Positions 45,820 through 58,040 of a DNA stretch of 64,000 bases are shown piece after piece. The position numbers were made by a program, and so were the translations under genes. How positions within the stretch are numbered: the stretch's first letter is position 1; every line of letters starts with the position of its first letter. Origin of the DNA: Akebia trifoliata. Lineage: Eukaryota; Streptophyta; Magnoliopsida; Ranunculales; Lardizabalaceae. The notes beneath the pieces were generated by a model. The model was not told the origin of the DNA. It did not search any database and saw only the letters and a program-made list of their open reading frames with translations. The stretch is from the NCBI GenBank assembly GCA_017979445.1, contig CM030714.1:42512826-42576825 (forward strand), given 5' to 3'.

Positions 45820-46241
45820 TTGATTGCTTCTTTGCAGCTGTGACCTTCTTCGCAACCTCTTTGCAGCTGTGCCTTGCATGCCTGATTGGGTCCATCACGT
45901 ACATGTAAATCAATATCGATGCCTAATATAATTAGCAACAATTACAAGATCACAATATAAGTGATCCAACTAGAATACAAAATTGAAACTCACCTTCGTC
46001 GCCCGCATCAGATAACATCGTCAGTTACTTTAGCCCCTCACCGAGGCCTTGTGGCATTCTTGGGCTTTGGGCAAGATTACCTATCCTCCCCTTCATAGCC
46101 TGAGAAAATTCGATACAAAAACTTCCAATTCAGTAAGAGGCATAGAATCTGTCTTCTCTAAAAGATGGAAAGATCCTTACCTGTACACTCTTCTGGTGGG
46201 CTTCCTATAATGTATGCCTCCGTAACCAAGAGTGAGAGCTT
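45820..46241 (-). other. Candidate minus-strand exons in the CACTA element, unidentified
   Basis: 46241-46181 is bounded by GTGCAG and ACAG|GTAAGG and reads KLSLLVTEAYIIGSPPEECT in one frame. 46099-45994 is bounded by CTCAG and GAAG|GTGAGT and starts AMKGRIGNLAQSPRMPQGLG before a stop. Near 45,885-45,820 a frame ends AAKKQSTSAC before TAG. The splice-like borders and compositional contrast suggest captured or transposon-derived exons. I do not recognise the proteins. Confidence 0.35.
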
Positions 46242-47751
46242 CTGCACGAACAACAAAGGATTTCAGTAAAACTAAAAATCAAAATTAGATTGTCTAGAAA
46301 ATGGAGTTCAATAGTTGCACATAAAACATGATTATATGCCATCCAAGTGCAAATTTTTGAGAAAAATAACTAAATTCCACAGTATAACTAAATTTCTATA
46401 CTTCATTTCCATGTATCAGTGGGGAAAACATCTGAGATTCAAGTGGGAGGCCTCACTACTTAATAGGTGAGATGATTTTCCCATAATCAGATATTTATAA
46501 CAAATCTAGAGCATATATACCCATAAATGGAAAGTAAGACATACCAAGGTTTTTGTAGTACTGGACTATACATGAAGCATATATGATGTGGAGACAGACC
46601 ACCAAATCATTGAGCTCCATTGGGGATCTCATTGAATTAGCCTATTTAAAATACAAATAAAGGGCTACTTTCCTCGATATACCCCAGGAATAATCCCAAA
46701 ATGCAATTTGATCGGATGGTTAGGACCATCCAATTGGACTGTTGTTTGACTAGGATATTGAATGATGGATAAGCTGGACTTGTCAGATCGATAAATTGTA
46801 TACAAATTGTATGCTAGAGAACTGATTTAACTAACCTACTATGGAATCCGCTTGTTCCTATTAAGAGAATTTGGTAACCTCTTGCAACATGGTAAGAACA
46901 GATTTGTGTTAGGTTTTCTACCAAATACAAACCCATGATAGTTTACTACAATTTTATATGCAAAAAGGAAAAAAAAAAATAGTGTGTGTTTGTGTCTGTA
47001 TTATTTAGTAATCAAACATAACTCATGCAAAGCACCAAAATGATTAAATTAAATTATGCAAAAGAGAAATGGTAACTAGATTAATAGAACTATAAATACT
47101 TAGTCACTTGTTATGACCAACCAAATGTAGCCAAGTGGTTCACAGTTTTGGGCCAATTCTTACCCATATCTCGACTTGATACTTGTTAGTGACCCCAGCC
47201 ATCAGATTTGATAAATTTATACAAAGGTTAGTCATGCATGAGTATATTAAAACTGAAACCAAATTTGAGGGAATCAATAAAAGTCAATTTATACAAAGGT
47301 TAGTCCCAATGAATACCATTAGAATTAAAAGTCTCTTGTGGGTAAAATCCAGTTACTGATCTGATTCCATCAGTCTGTCTTGTGCCCACTTGCCAATCTG
47401 CAAAGCCATTTGCCCATTTTTACCCATTAATTCAAAAGTGGTAGTATTTATAATGATGTTAAAATATAACATACAAAGTACCATAAACTATAAATGCAGC
47501 AGTGGTATAACTAAATCCAGGCACACAATTAGACTCGCACGACCTATGGTTTCATACACTTTATCCCTACATGCATACACCAAATAGTTAATATTTGGTC
47601 AACAAATAAAAGCAGGACGAACTCCATCAGAAGATAAACATCACATGTCCATGACATATATGAAATTATGTAATGTGCCCCCTCCGCAAACTTAAAACAT
47701 CACCAAATTCTATACTAGAAGATATTCAGGAACGAGGTTCGTTTTTCGTAC
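46242..47751. other. Non-coding interior of the CACTA element
   Basis: No exon recognised; AT-rich. A direct repeat AATTTATACAAAGGTTAGTC occurs at about 47,214 and 47,286. Confidence 0.4.
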
Positions 47752-48286
47752 CTGTGGCCAGCATGTTGGAAGAGTAAGCCTGGAGTATATGGCATCATCC
47801 TTGTTCCAACACGTTCTTTCTTTTTACCGAACTGGAACACAAGAAGTAATTTTAATTTTAATTTTGAAATATAAAGGGGGGACATTGTTTGTTTCATGAT
47901 TGTGTTGATTTTCAAGATAAACTTGTACACTTGAACACAATCAGAGGATGGGGAAAGGTTGTTACATGTCTATAGATTGCTATACCTTATCATGATCCCA
48001 AATATTTAAGAGACCATCCTCTGCAGCACTGCCAAAAACAAACGATCTGTCCGGACACCACTGAATAATAAATAAATTTTCAGTTACAAAAGAAAGGAAG
48101 TGAAAATCCAAGCATCAATACAGAATAACAATGCAATCGTAAGAAAGAGATAAGCCAAGAAAATTATCCCATACCTGTACACAAAGAACAACAGCTTTGT
48201 GACTTTCAAATTTATAGATTGGTGACCCAACACCTCCAGAAGTGAGGTTTCGGCGATCAAACATGTGAACGGAATTATCAGCCAAC
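47752..48286 (-). pseudogene. Captured fragment of FVE/MSI4 (WD40 chromatin protein), three exons
   Basis: Exons 48286-48175, 48060-47986 and 47831-47752 keep their introns and GT-AG sites. They read LADNSVHMFDRRNLTSGG.. KFESHKAAVL-type blade, then WCPDRSFVFGSAAEDGLLNI plus WDHDK, then a basic linker and GLLFQHAGHR. This order and the FFQHAGHR insert are specific to plant MSI4/FVE among RbAp48-like proteins. FVE acts in histone deacetylase and Polycomb complexes in the nucleus and affects flowering. Only about two blades remain, with no start or end. The three exons stay in one frame with each other. It is a passenger of the CACTA element, not a working gene. Confidence 0.85.
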
Positions 48287-49034
48287 CTGAAGTAAAAAGA
48301 ATGAAGAATAGAAAATAACCAAAAATGCTGTAAAAACTTCTACATCTATTAAAATTAAGCATATAACTAGGTCAGGAAAAAAAAGCATTATACATTTATG
48401 TACTTCTATTTGCAAATTCTAGCTGATAACATGATGTTTGCAACAAGAAGAATCCCTATTTGTTCCGATGGATTATGACCGTTGGATCTGATGTTGTGGA
48501 TGGCTAGATCTCGTCTTTAAGTGAAAATGTGACTTACAACTGACGCACATCATTTGGTTTTCAATTTTAAAGTATTACCTTATATCCATCAAGAAAAAAA
48601 AAAAAATAATGAAATTCAGATATACAGGCCATGGAAAAGAAATCATGCATCATGCGATCTGCAAAATCACATAAATAGGACTATCTAGATGGCATATGGA
48701 TCTAATAGATTGAATATATCTTAGTTCAAGAAACAATACCACCAACAATTTGGTAAGTTGATTCATCAGAAAATTGATAAATTATATTTATAGCTGTGAT
48801 TGAATTCAATCTAAGGGACCAAATATGTAAATTTTCTATGTGTGAACTGCTGAAAGCAGAGTTACCGTTACATAGAATTAAATATTTCATGAATTACCAT
48901 AATTAAGATAGTTTTTCAATCCAAGAGAAGCTAACCAGACAATACAATAGTACTCCATACAAAACAGAAGGCATGTGTTCCACGCAAAACAACAAAAAAT
49001 ATTAAATAAAATAATTTAAGTCGAGTGTCATAAC

Positions 49035-49187
49035 CTTCCCAACCCCTTGAAGGGCATTTATGGGCTGCCAAAGAGCTGAAAATGTGATGCCAATGCTAAA
49101 CAAATGGACTGTGCTTCCAGCCATCCACATCATGAAGCCCATCATGAACAAATTCTTGAAAGGGGCTTGGGCCACTTCCCAAGCTTT
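49035..49187 (-). pseudogene. Captured exon of EMC4 (ER membrane complex subunit 4)
   Basis: The minus strand gives a 51-codon exon from acceptor TAG (before AAAGCTTGG) to donor GGGAAG|GTTATG. It reads KAWEVAQAPFKNLFMMGFMM, then WMAGSTVHLFSIGITFSALW, then QPINALQGVGK. This is the first transmembrane region of plant EMC4 (TMEM85 family), a subunit of the complex that inserts membrane proteins into the ER. The exon is undamaged, but the N-terminal and C-terminal exons are absent. It lies inside the CACTA element and in the same orientation as the FVE fragment. Confidence 0.88.
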
Positions 49188-49282
49188 CTATTCATGCGGA
49201 AAACGAAAACATGTTAACTACTTGTACTTTAGGTTACACAGAATAACATATATTTTGTTAAAACTCATTTAACAAATGAAAG

Positions 49283-49380
49283 CATATCTGCAACTGTCTT
49301 CACTTCCTTTCATGAAAGCATCAGCATGTTTCACCATTTTCGACTTCCTTTCATGCATATCTGCAACTGTCTTCACTTAT
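49283..49380. repeat. Short direct repeat in the CACTA interior
   Basis: GCATATCTGCAACTGTCTTC followed by ACTT occurs at about 49,283 and 49,355. TTCCTTTCATG also occurs twice between them. Confidence 0.75.
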
Positions 49381-49729
49381 CCAATGGTTTCTCTTGAAAT
49401 CTGGATTTTGAATTCAGTTTATTAATTATATATAACTCAGAAAACAAATGACAGTGGGGATAACACAGTACCTCCAATGGCAGGAGAGCCTTAGGAATTA
49501 TTATGAAACAAAGGCAATTGGACACAAAACAAGTAACTTTTATAGATAGCTACACCTCTCTTTCTCAAACATTTGTGTCGAAATGATTCACTTCTTCACC
49601 AGCAAAATTTCTTTTTCTGCTCCAAAACCAAAAAAACAGAAGTAGAATATAAGGACATCAGTCTCATAAATGACCCAAGTAAATAGTCTTCTTTTAATTA
49701 TACAAGCAAGGATTTCAATTTCGACTTAC

Positions 49730-49804
49730 CCGGAGTTTGGCTTCTTCTTGATTGTCTATATAAGCAAGAAGCTCCTCTTGCCTCATTAGTGCGTCATGCA
49801 GAGC
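49730..49804 (-). other. Captured exon of an unidentified gene
   Basis: A 25-codon exon between acceptor TAG and the strong donor CCGG|GTAAGT, reading ALHDALMRQEELLAYIDNQE, then EAKLR. It is highly charged, helical and coiled-coil-like. Phase 0 at both ends is compatible with the EMC4 exon 540 bp further along the minus strand. I do not recognise the parent gene. Confidence 0.5.
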
Positions 49805-49875
49805 CTACTCAGGAAGAAGGAAGCAAAATCAAATCATTATCTATAAGTACGCACATGCACGTATAAATGTAAACA

Positions 49876-49900
49876 TACATACATACATACATACATACAG
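49876..49900. repeat. (CATA)n microsatellite
   Basis: Six CATA units in a row within the CACTA element. Confidence 0.9.
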
Positions 49901-50027
49901 GCAGACAATTAAGAAATGCCTCTAAGTGCACAAATTAAAACAAAAAATATGCACATGCACATATAGGTAAATGCAGACGTGTACAATAATGAGCTTGCAC
50001 AGTGATGAATCCATGACATACCTTCTC

Positions 50028-50178
50028 CCTCCTCCTTTATCCGGGCTTGGGACCGGCTATGTAAAACGTTAATTTTACATTGGCGGAGTTAAAAAGGTTT
50101 TACCTAATACATACAGAGTTAAAAAAGTTTTACTTAATACATGCAGAGTTAAAAAAGGTTTTACTAAATAGATAGAAA
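50028..50178. repeat. Dispersed repeat fragment plus 30-bp tandem repeat
   Basis: CTCCTCCTTTATCCGGGCTT (50,030) matches a block near 18,480. It is followed by three roughly 30-bp units of GAGTTAAAAA(A/G)GTTTTAC(C/T)TAATACAT (about 50,086-50,178). Confidence 0.7.
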
Positions 50179-50179
50179 T

Positions 50180-51934
50180 GATCAATCAGTTTGACTTCAA
50201 AGTTTTGAAGTAAAACTCAAAGTGCTAAATTGTACACCAATGAATCCATGAATGGTTTGGTCCATCATGTGTGGACCTTCACAAACTATTGAAATAACAG
50301 ATGCTAGGAAATGTAGGTGTACTTCTCATAAACTCTCTCTACGAACACAACAACATCACCTTTTCATACATCACCTCTAGAGGTAAAAATAGAATTTTCA
50401 ATTTGTAACTATAAGCATAAAACAAGTAAAAATTGTAACTATAAGCATACATCACCTTTGTATACAACAAGTACACGAGCAGCTGGATGATCATCCATAA
50501 CTCTCTATCTATAAAATTCATAGTAAAGAATGACCCGAGAAGCATAGAAAGAACACGTTAGTGAAGACTCTGCACTTCCCTTTTTTCCCTTAGATTATTG
50601 GACTTTGACCTCACCTCACAATCCATTAATTAGATAACTTTGTCAATCTACTGTTTTGAGCTTATAAACATATGGTACAGAATAACATGCATGCACATGC
50701 ATCCGTAACAATATTAACAATTTAACCAACTAATGACTTGAAAGATAATTAATAAAAAAATGTGATTTAGACAGATAAACATAACATAAAATTTGAACAA
50801 AAGCTTTCAAAACTAGGATAAAAGAATTCGTAATGATGCAAATATATCATCATTAAAATGAAAATCGTTCAAACTTATTGACATATTATCAATTAGAGAT
50901 ATATTCTAATTTACCTTGTTTGTCTTAAGATAAAAGCAAAACCATTAAATGCAACAATTAATTCTCAACTATGGGATTGTTAAGAAATTCATAATCAAAA
51001 GCCTACTATAATTCAAGTCATAGTTATAGTAATTCAAAAGATATTAGACTTCTTGACTGTGTAACTATTGAACTTCCTTCTTTACTCGTTTCCACATTGC
51101 ATGGGTATATGCCCTTTGACATATAAATATAACATAAAAGAGTTGAAACTTTATTTTTTGTTAAGTAAGATTATATTAATATGGACAAAAGATTAGTTTA
51201 CAATCCAAATATGGGAAACCGTCCCCAACTAGTCCTCCAGAAGGGTCTGTTTAGCCAAAGGAGGTAGGTTTGCAAAAGAGAAAAAAATCAAGAGAAGAGT
51301 TACAAACACTCCATAGTTTGCTAGTGTATCAGTAAACGCCATTTCACTCTCTCCATGTGGGCTGAACTTTCCATCAAAATCTTGATAGAGCTGACTTTAT
51401 ACTATGTATCACAGAATTTGTTCTCCACGGGAAAGATTCTCCTTTCAATCTGTTCCCCACAAGCATTGAATTAAGCTCAATGATGACAATTTCTTGGTGT
51501 AAATTCTAAACTTGAAGAACTCACAGCAACACTGTCAAAAAACACTAGAACTAGAATTTAAAACTTAGTAGTTGGACTATAGAAACTATATTAACATATT
51601 TGTAATGGTCATTAGTAAATTCTTTTATTGTATTTTAAACCTGAATGATTGAGGTATCATTTGGGCCATTGTGACAATATATACAGGATCCAAATTTTTG
51701 AGTTTAGTGGCAATCCGTTTTCTAAGTCTCTAATTTGGCATAATTTTTTTTAATAATGTTTTTAACTAATCTAAAACGCGAATCATACAAAACTGAGATT
51801 TGAAATAAGAAAATCCTACAAAACCTAAAGTTCAACTAATTTTCTACTAAAATTCAATGAAACTCAATTCGATTTATACGATACAAACCCTAGAAGACAT
51901 GAATCAAATAGGAAAAAAGAGATTTCGAACATAC
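50180..51934. other. Non-coding interior of the CACTA element, right half
   Basis: AT-rich, no exon recognised. AACTATAAGCATA is repeated at 50,406 and 50,434. Confidence 0.4.
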
Positions 51935-52360
51935 CTTGAGGATTAGATGTGAAATTCAATTTTTCCAGACAAATCGTCATGAATCTACGATACCTGATCT
52001 CAAATGATGTGAAATTCAAGCTTTTCGATCCTCGATTAGCAGAGAATCCAAGAACATAGAGATTTCTATAAAGAAATTCAAAGAGAAGTTAGTGATGGAG
52101 GAGTGTCTAGATCAACTATAAATGAATTCGACTTCGTCTGAAATGGAGATAGAGATTTCTTCGCGTGGCTGCGATTGAAATATGTTCGATTTCGAGATGT
52201 GCAATCGAAAGAGATGCAACTCCGTCAACAATGGAGACAAAGAGTTCTTCGCAAAGTTTCCATCGGGAAGAATCGTGCTTCACCTTCGATGGAGAGGTCG
52301 ATCGATTGAGAGAGAGAGAGATCGACTGTGAGAGAGAGGCAGAGAGTGAGAGTAATTGAC
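51935..52360 (-). promoter_or_regulatory. CT-rich leader exon of the CACTA element, minus strand
   Basis: Read on the minus strand, CTCTCTCTCTC tracts (52,350-52,308) precede a leader ending at donor CTCAAG|GTATGT (51935/51934). This resembles a plant 5'-UTR exon. All captured exons lie downstream on the same strand, so a chimeric transcript could start here. The + strand open frame 52165-52359 through the same tract is probably chance. Confidence 0.45.
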
Positions 52361-52424
52361 CGAAAAAAGTGATTCACGGGCCGCGGAGTTTTGGGTTTAA
52401 AATTCGACGGGCCACGCCCAACAA

Positions 52425-52459
52425 ATTTTCTTAGACAAATTTGGGATTTTCACGTAGTG
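52425..52459 (-). repeat. CACTA right terminus
   Basis: On the minus strand it starts CACTACGTGAAAATCCCAAA, then TTTGTC, matching the left terminus. CAC (52460-52462) follows. CCGTCGAATT inside recalls the subterminal motif. Confidence 0.9.
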
Positions 52460-52472
52460 CACCACTGGTAGC

Positions 52473-52564
52473 ATTATTGGAGGTTTTGAACATCGATGGA
52501 GGCAGTATAAGAGGGATCATTATTGGAGGTTTTGAACATCGATGGAGGCAGTATAAGAGGGATA
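52473..52564. repeat. 46-bp tandem duplication in patatin-like exon 1
   Basis: ATTATTGGAGGTTTTGAACA through GAGGGATC occurs at 52473-52518 and again at 52519-52564 with one difference at the end. 46 is not a multiple of three, so it shifts the frame after the DGGSIRG motif. Confidence 0.97.
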
Positions 52565-53907
52565 ATTCTGGGAGCCATGCATACTGAGACTTCTTCGAAT
52601 CCAAGCTTCACGTACACATAAAAAACTTCTTAATTGCCTTACCCCAAATTTCAAATTTTCTTACATTAAATGGTGTACTAGTTCATGAGGCTAAAGATGT
52701 TTTTTGAGTTATAGGAGCTTGATGGACCCCAAGCAAGGATCACGGACTACTTTGACATGGTCACAGGAACAAGCACAGGAGGATTAGTGACTACCATGGT
52801 TACTGCTCCTAATAAGAATAATCACCCGCTTTACGCTGCCAAGGATATTAATAATTTTTATTTGGAGCATTGCCCAAAGATATTTCCTCAAAAAGGGCAA
52901 GTAAAAGGGGAGATATTGTAACATCTTATCCTAATATTGGGTAGGCTAATGTTGACTAATGTTGGATTGACAATCTTCCTCAATTCATAACCATTTTAGT
53001 GTGCCTATATCCATATTTGGTGGATGGTAATCGATTTTGGATTCGGCAATTATCCACAACATGGGGATTATAAAAATGAATGATGTTTTTGGGTTTTTTC
53101 CAAAAACCCATCATCTTCAAGCTTCCAAAAACGTTTTCTTGTTCTTAAGATTTAAAGGTAGAAGAAGATATAATTTTGAGTTTTTGAAAGTTAAAAATGC
53201 TATCTATTCAATGATTTATAGATAAACTATCGATTAATTGTTTGATTCACAGATCAAATCGATTGGTCCTTTATTCGTCGACTTTTAGAATTTTTTTGTG
53301 ACTATGATTTGGTGTGTTTTATATTAAGATACAAGTAATGATGATTTAAGTTCTCTAATTCTTAAATTATAGGACATGCACACATGGGGTTATCCTAATC
53401 TTTTGGTCTAATTTGCACCCAATGTTATTTCATTGACATTTCGATGATTGATGATTGACGATTGATGATCGCAGAAATGGTTTCTTTAGTTGGGCGAAGG
53501 GTTTGTTTAAGACGGCCACAGGGGCCCAAGTATGATGGAAAGTATTTACAATCCTTAGCAAAAGACCTACTTGGTGACACCACCATCAGCCAACAAACCC
53601 TCACAAATGTGCCCATCCCAGCTTTCGACAACAAGCTACTTCAACCCACCATCTTTACATCGTTAGGGTTAAGGATATATTCTCTAATTCTTCCAATTTT
53701 CAATCCAACAAAGTTTTTCACATTTTTTTTTACAAATATGTACAGGCCAAAACTGATGTTGCCAAAGATGCTAAATTATCTGATATCTGCCTCAGTACCT
53801 CTGCTGCACCTACATATCTCCTGGCACATTACTTCGAGACGAAAGACTCTACAGGAAAAACTCAAAGCTTCAACCTCATCGATGGTGGGGTTGCAGCAAA
53901 TAATCCG

Positions 53908-56900
53908 GTATATCTCATGAAATTTGACTATTAGTCCACAATAATAGTATACAAGCATTAGAAATTTAAGGGAAAAAAAAAATACAAAAATGGGCACTTA
54001 TCGTTGTAATGGTATTTATTTATTTTTACCAAAATAGTTACATCATTTTACTAAATTTACCTTTATACCCATGTGAATTTCATGCAATACTATTTTTTTT
54101 TTCTAGAAATGGAGGGTATAAAAGTAAAATCATGAAAGTGGACCTACATGTCCTTTTTTGGTAAAAATAACTATATACGTATCAAAATGAGTATATGTCT
54201 GGGGTATGATGAAATGGGTGATTTCGGTGTTTGAACTTATGTGACTAACAATAACTCAGCAATTGGTTTCCCTACATTTATGTTATAATGCATTTGGTCT
54301 TCATAAATCTCACCCATTTGTTTGTGCAGTCCCATCAGATCAAGCTTTATGTGTGAATGTATGTTTGAATTTATGCATTTATTTACGTTAACAATCCTCC
54401 CAAAACTCACTTTTGATTACTGTAGTCATTGTTAAGTTTTTTCTATATAGAAACTTAAATCATGATCAATCTTTTCATAGGAGAAGAACATGGCGCAATT
54501 ACCGCACACATCTGCTAGCAACTATATCTGCCTACAATACTTGTCATCTCATATCACGTTCACTTTGGATAGGATCCAAATCAATTGCTCACCAATTGCA
54601 TTTGCTTGAATTTTCTTCAAATATTAGCAGTCCGTTTGAAATGGTAGCAAGCCCCTTTCTTTGGTACCTTCTTAATGTAAATTCGCAAGCATTATCGAAG
54701 TGATGTCTTGATTAGAAGTGATTCAGGATTTACACTTTGCCCATGATTAGGTCCTATTGGATGGTTTGGACGCATCCTCTTTGCTGACATTTTTATATCT
54801 TCGATTAATAATCTTGAAAAGTTTGACACAGTCACGTTTTTTGACTCTATGCACTTCAAAAGCCTCTAGTTTCTATTTTTTTTGCTTTGTGTTTGACTCC
54901 CTCTCTTCTTTTCTTTAGAAATTAAACCACAATTGTAACTTGTAAGCGAATGATTTCTCACTCTCTAATTTGCAGCGGCCACTACTGCCACTATAGGCCT
55001 CACTTGTATCTTTAACTAAGGTAGTAGAACCAATTAGTGGTGGTGTTTGTCCACCACTATAGGGGTCCAAAAAAGGCAAAACACACACACACACACACAC
55101 ATGTGCGAGCATGCATGCAAGGTAACCCCCAAAAAAGAAAAAGGAACAAATCAAAGACCTCCGCTGCTCTGTTTTTCTGAAGTAGAGGAATATGTTTGCG
55201 AAATCTATAATTAGAGACTGGTTATTGATAATCCTGCCTGTGTTTGTCAAATGTCCAAAAGTTGTTTTTTCATGATATGCCAACATGAGACAACTCAAAA
55301 TTGTTTATGAATCTAGTATATTCTTTTATACTCAATTATTGACAAGGTTATTGTGTTAGTTTTACAGGAACTTGTCTTGACTATGGCTATAATTTGCAAC
55401 AATCTTGTGTCTCAAGCTTATCAGTACCAGGTTTACTTTTTTTCCCTCCATTATCAGATATCCAACCCTTTTTCCCTACAAGTATGAATGATTTCTTAAT
55501 TAATTTATGTGATTGCATTAACTACTCAGGCATTTACATTAAAACACTTGGTTAAACAACCAACTACTAACTACTGCATTAATGGTTTTTTTTCCTAAGT
55601 ATGTATAGATATTGCATTAATATATCTAAGAAATTAGAACATGGACGATCGTATGAGTGACATTCTAAAATTCTTAGATTAATCCAAGTATGATATGTAT
55701 GTCCACATTTAGAAACATTGAGCTACATTGACAATTTAGAGAATACACGTTTAATTGCGCAGTTTACTATGAGCTGCATGATTAAGTAGAGTACTTGTCA
55801 TGCCCCAAGTTTCAAGTTCCATAACCCGATCCTTTATCACTATTTGAACAGTGATTAGGGGTGATTTAGGAATAATCCACTTACTCACATCGACAAGAAA
55901 AAAAAAAATATGATAAACCTAACTAAAAACATTATCTAAATCCATTTCTTGGAAACATTCACATAGGATAGGTCAATGCACCTTCAATAAAAAATTCATA
56001 AATTATTCAATTTTTATCAGAATTTAATGCGACACCCATTTTGGAAAGATGGTTGAAATAACCATAATATAAAAATGCTAAATCAAATAAAATATTTATT
56101 TTTCAGGTATAAAAATACCTAACAAAAGTTCTGTACTATGATGTAATTTAAGATTTAATAACACATCGTGTGACTTCGAAAATATGTACACACTTCAGTT
56201 CATATTGTAAAGTAGAGATTTTAAATTCTATAGAAGTTATTGAAATGTGGAACCCAAGAAAATATGAAATGCATATTAAAATCATTGTTTGGCATGTGAA
56301 ATGTTTTTTTTCAAAAACAGCGGCACAAAATAGGTTTCCTACATATTTAGTAGGTTGGACGGTAAAATCCAGAATAAATATTTCTGTTATTTAAATGGTA
56401 TGGGGCCAAAACCATGTCAAAATTAACTTCCTAAACCCAATCCTAAAAAAAAATTAGAACTAAAGGAGAAGTCTAACCATGGATTGAGACGATATAAAGT
56501 AGGTTTTGTTTTCTATTTATTTCTGTTGTCCATTAATAGTGACAGCAAAAATGACTCATTTTAAAATATAATAATTTTTTTTAAATTCCAAAAAAAATAT
56601 AAGGATATGCGCGTGCGAGTTACAAAATTCTTCCAAGCGGTATAACATCATTTCAATAACAAATAAAAATTCTATAATATTTCTCGTGAAACATGTTAAA
56701 AGGAATTAGTAACATAACAAATCTTCTTTTCTAAATTAATTAATAACTAAGGTTTTTAAGATGAAAATCCTATACTTTTATTCGATAAATTAGTTTATAA
56801 CGATTCTAATAAGCATAAGATAACATCAAGAAGTCTTCCCAAAATCCCATACACCCATAATTATGGAAGCAAATAAACTTAGAAATAAACAAAGTAAAAT

Positions 56901-58040
56901 TGTCGAAGATGATTTCAACACCGCTAATGTGTCTTCATCGAAATTTGAAATTTTTGACATAAAACGTCGGTGAGCGGCGAAGCCCAATAGGAGTGATATG
57001 ACACCCCTCCATATAGTCAAAAAATAATAGAAAAAAATACATCAAATTGCACATGATGTGATGATAATAAAATAAAACAAAATAATTATTTTACCACTTT
57101 ATAAATAAGAAAATTGCTAAATCATTTTCTTATCAATTATTTTATTTTCGATTTGGTTAAACTGTCATATTCAATTCAGCCATTTTATTCCCAGTCTAGC
57201 GAAACCACAAATTACCGTATTCTAAGGTCTTCCTTGAGGGTTTAAGGGTCTTGCACCCAAGGGCCTATGCCCTACTTGCTTTACACCATCATTTGTCCTT
57301 ATAAAAATTCTATCCTTTTTATATAACATAAAAATCATGTGAACCATTCATTCTTAGCATGGAATCACTAAAATCATACCAACATTTATGTATATAATAT
57401 CATTAGATTATATGATTATCAACATTTATGCAAGCATGATTTATTTGTTTTATATCATTATTAAACTGAGTTAAAGGGAGTCAAATCCTACTCTGATCGA
57501 ATTCTGGATCATTTTTTATTGAGTCACATGTTCTTCGCATCTCCTTAACCCCGTGGTCTTCTTCATCTTTCTATTGGAGAGTCTCCACACTACCTACGTC
57601 CCTTTTTCCCTCTCTCCATTCTTCTCTCTTTCTCTTTCCTAAGGATGAGATTAAGTTGAAAAATAAAATAAATGTATACTCCTCAAAATTCCAGCAATAG
57701 TGTCATCACATATTATCTCAATTATTTACTATAAATATTAATTCTCCTATCAATCTAGGTCACTCACAAATTAAAATTTTTTTTAACTATTTTAAAAATA
57801 TTTTCTTACTTCAACATGAATATAAAATATTAATTTGAATTTTAAAAATAATTTCCTACTTGAGTCCCTTCCATTTAAGAAATGATTTTAAATTTTGAAT
57901 AACTTCACAATTCAATTATCATATCATCCTTATTATTTTATTTTTTTATATTATTAAAAAAATAAAAATGAAACAAAACACTTATTAAGGACCACCACAA
58001 TATGTCAGTTTTCTATAAATTTTATTTGTATTCTATTTAT
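53908..58040. other. Intron 4 of the patatin-like gene, expanded
   Basis: A clean donor CCG|GTATAT at 53907/53908 opens an intron that would run about 6.6 kb to 60,535. The interior is AT-rich with small inverted blocks (53,995-54,200, TTTTTACCAAAATAGTTA / GGTAAAAATAACTA). A (CA)n run lies at 55,082-55,100. No other gene recognised. Confidence 0.5.

Larger units (their letters stand above)
45323..52459. mobile_element. CACTA (En/Spm) transposon carrying host gene fragments (Pack-CACTA)
   Basis: A 7,137-bp unit with matching CACTA termini, subterminal TTTGACGG repeats and a CAC duplication, inserted in exon 1 of the patatin-like gene. No TNP2-type transposase domain was recognised, so it is probably non-autonomous. 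It contains exon fragments of EMC4 (49035-49187), FVE/MSI4 (48286-47752) and an unidentified gene (49804-49730), with flanking intron sequence and splice sites. All are on the minus strand, downstream of a CT-rich leader near the right end. Capture at DNA level, not by retroposition, follows from the retained introns. Confidence 0.88.

Noticed and set aside
45994..46241. CACTA transposase (TNP2-type) exons
   Set aside because: Splice-like borders exist, but no transposase motif could be recognised in the reading frames.
52165..52359. Open frame at the right end of the CACTA element
   Set aside because: It depends on a GAGAGA tract (Arg-Glu repeats); the opposite strand makes better sense as a 5' leader.
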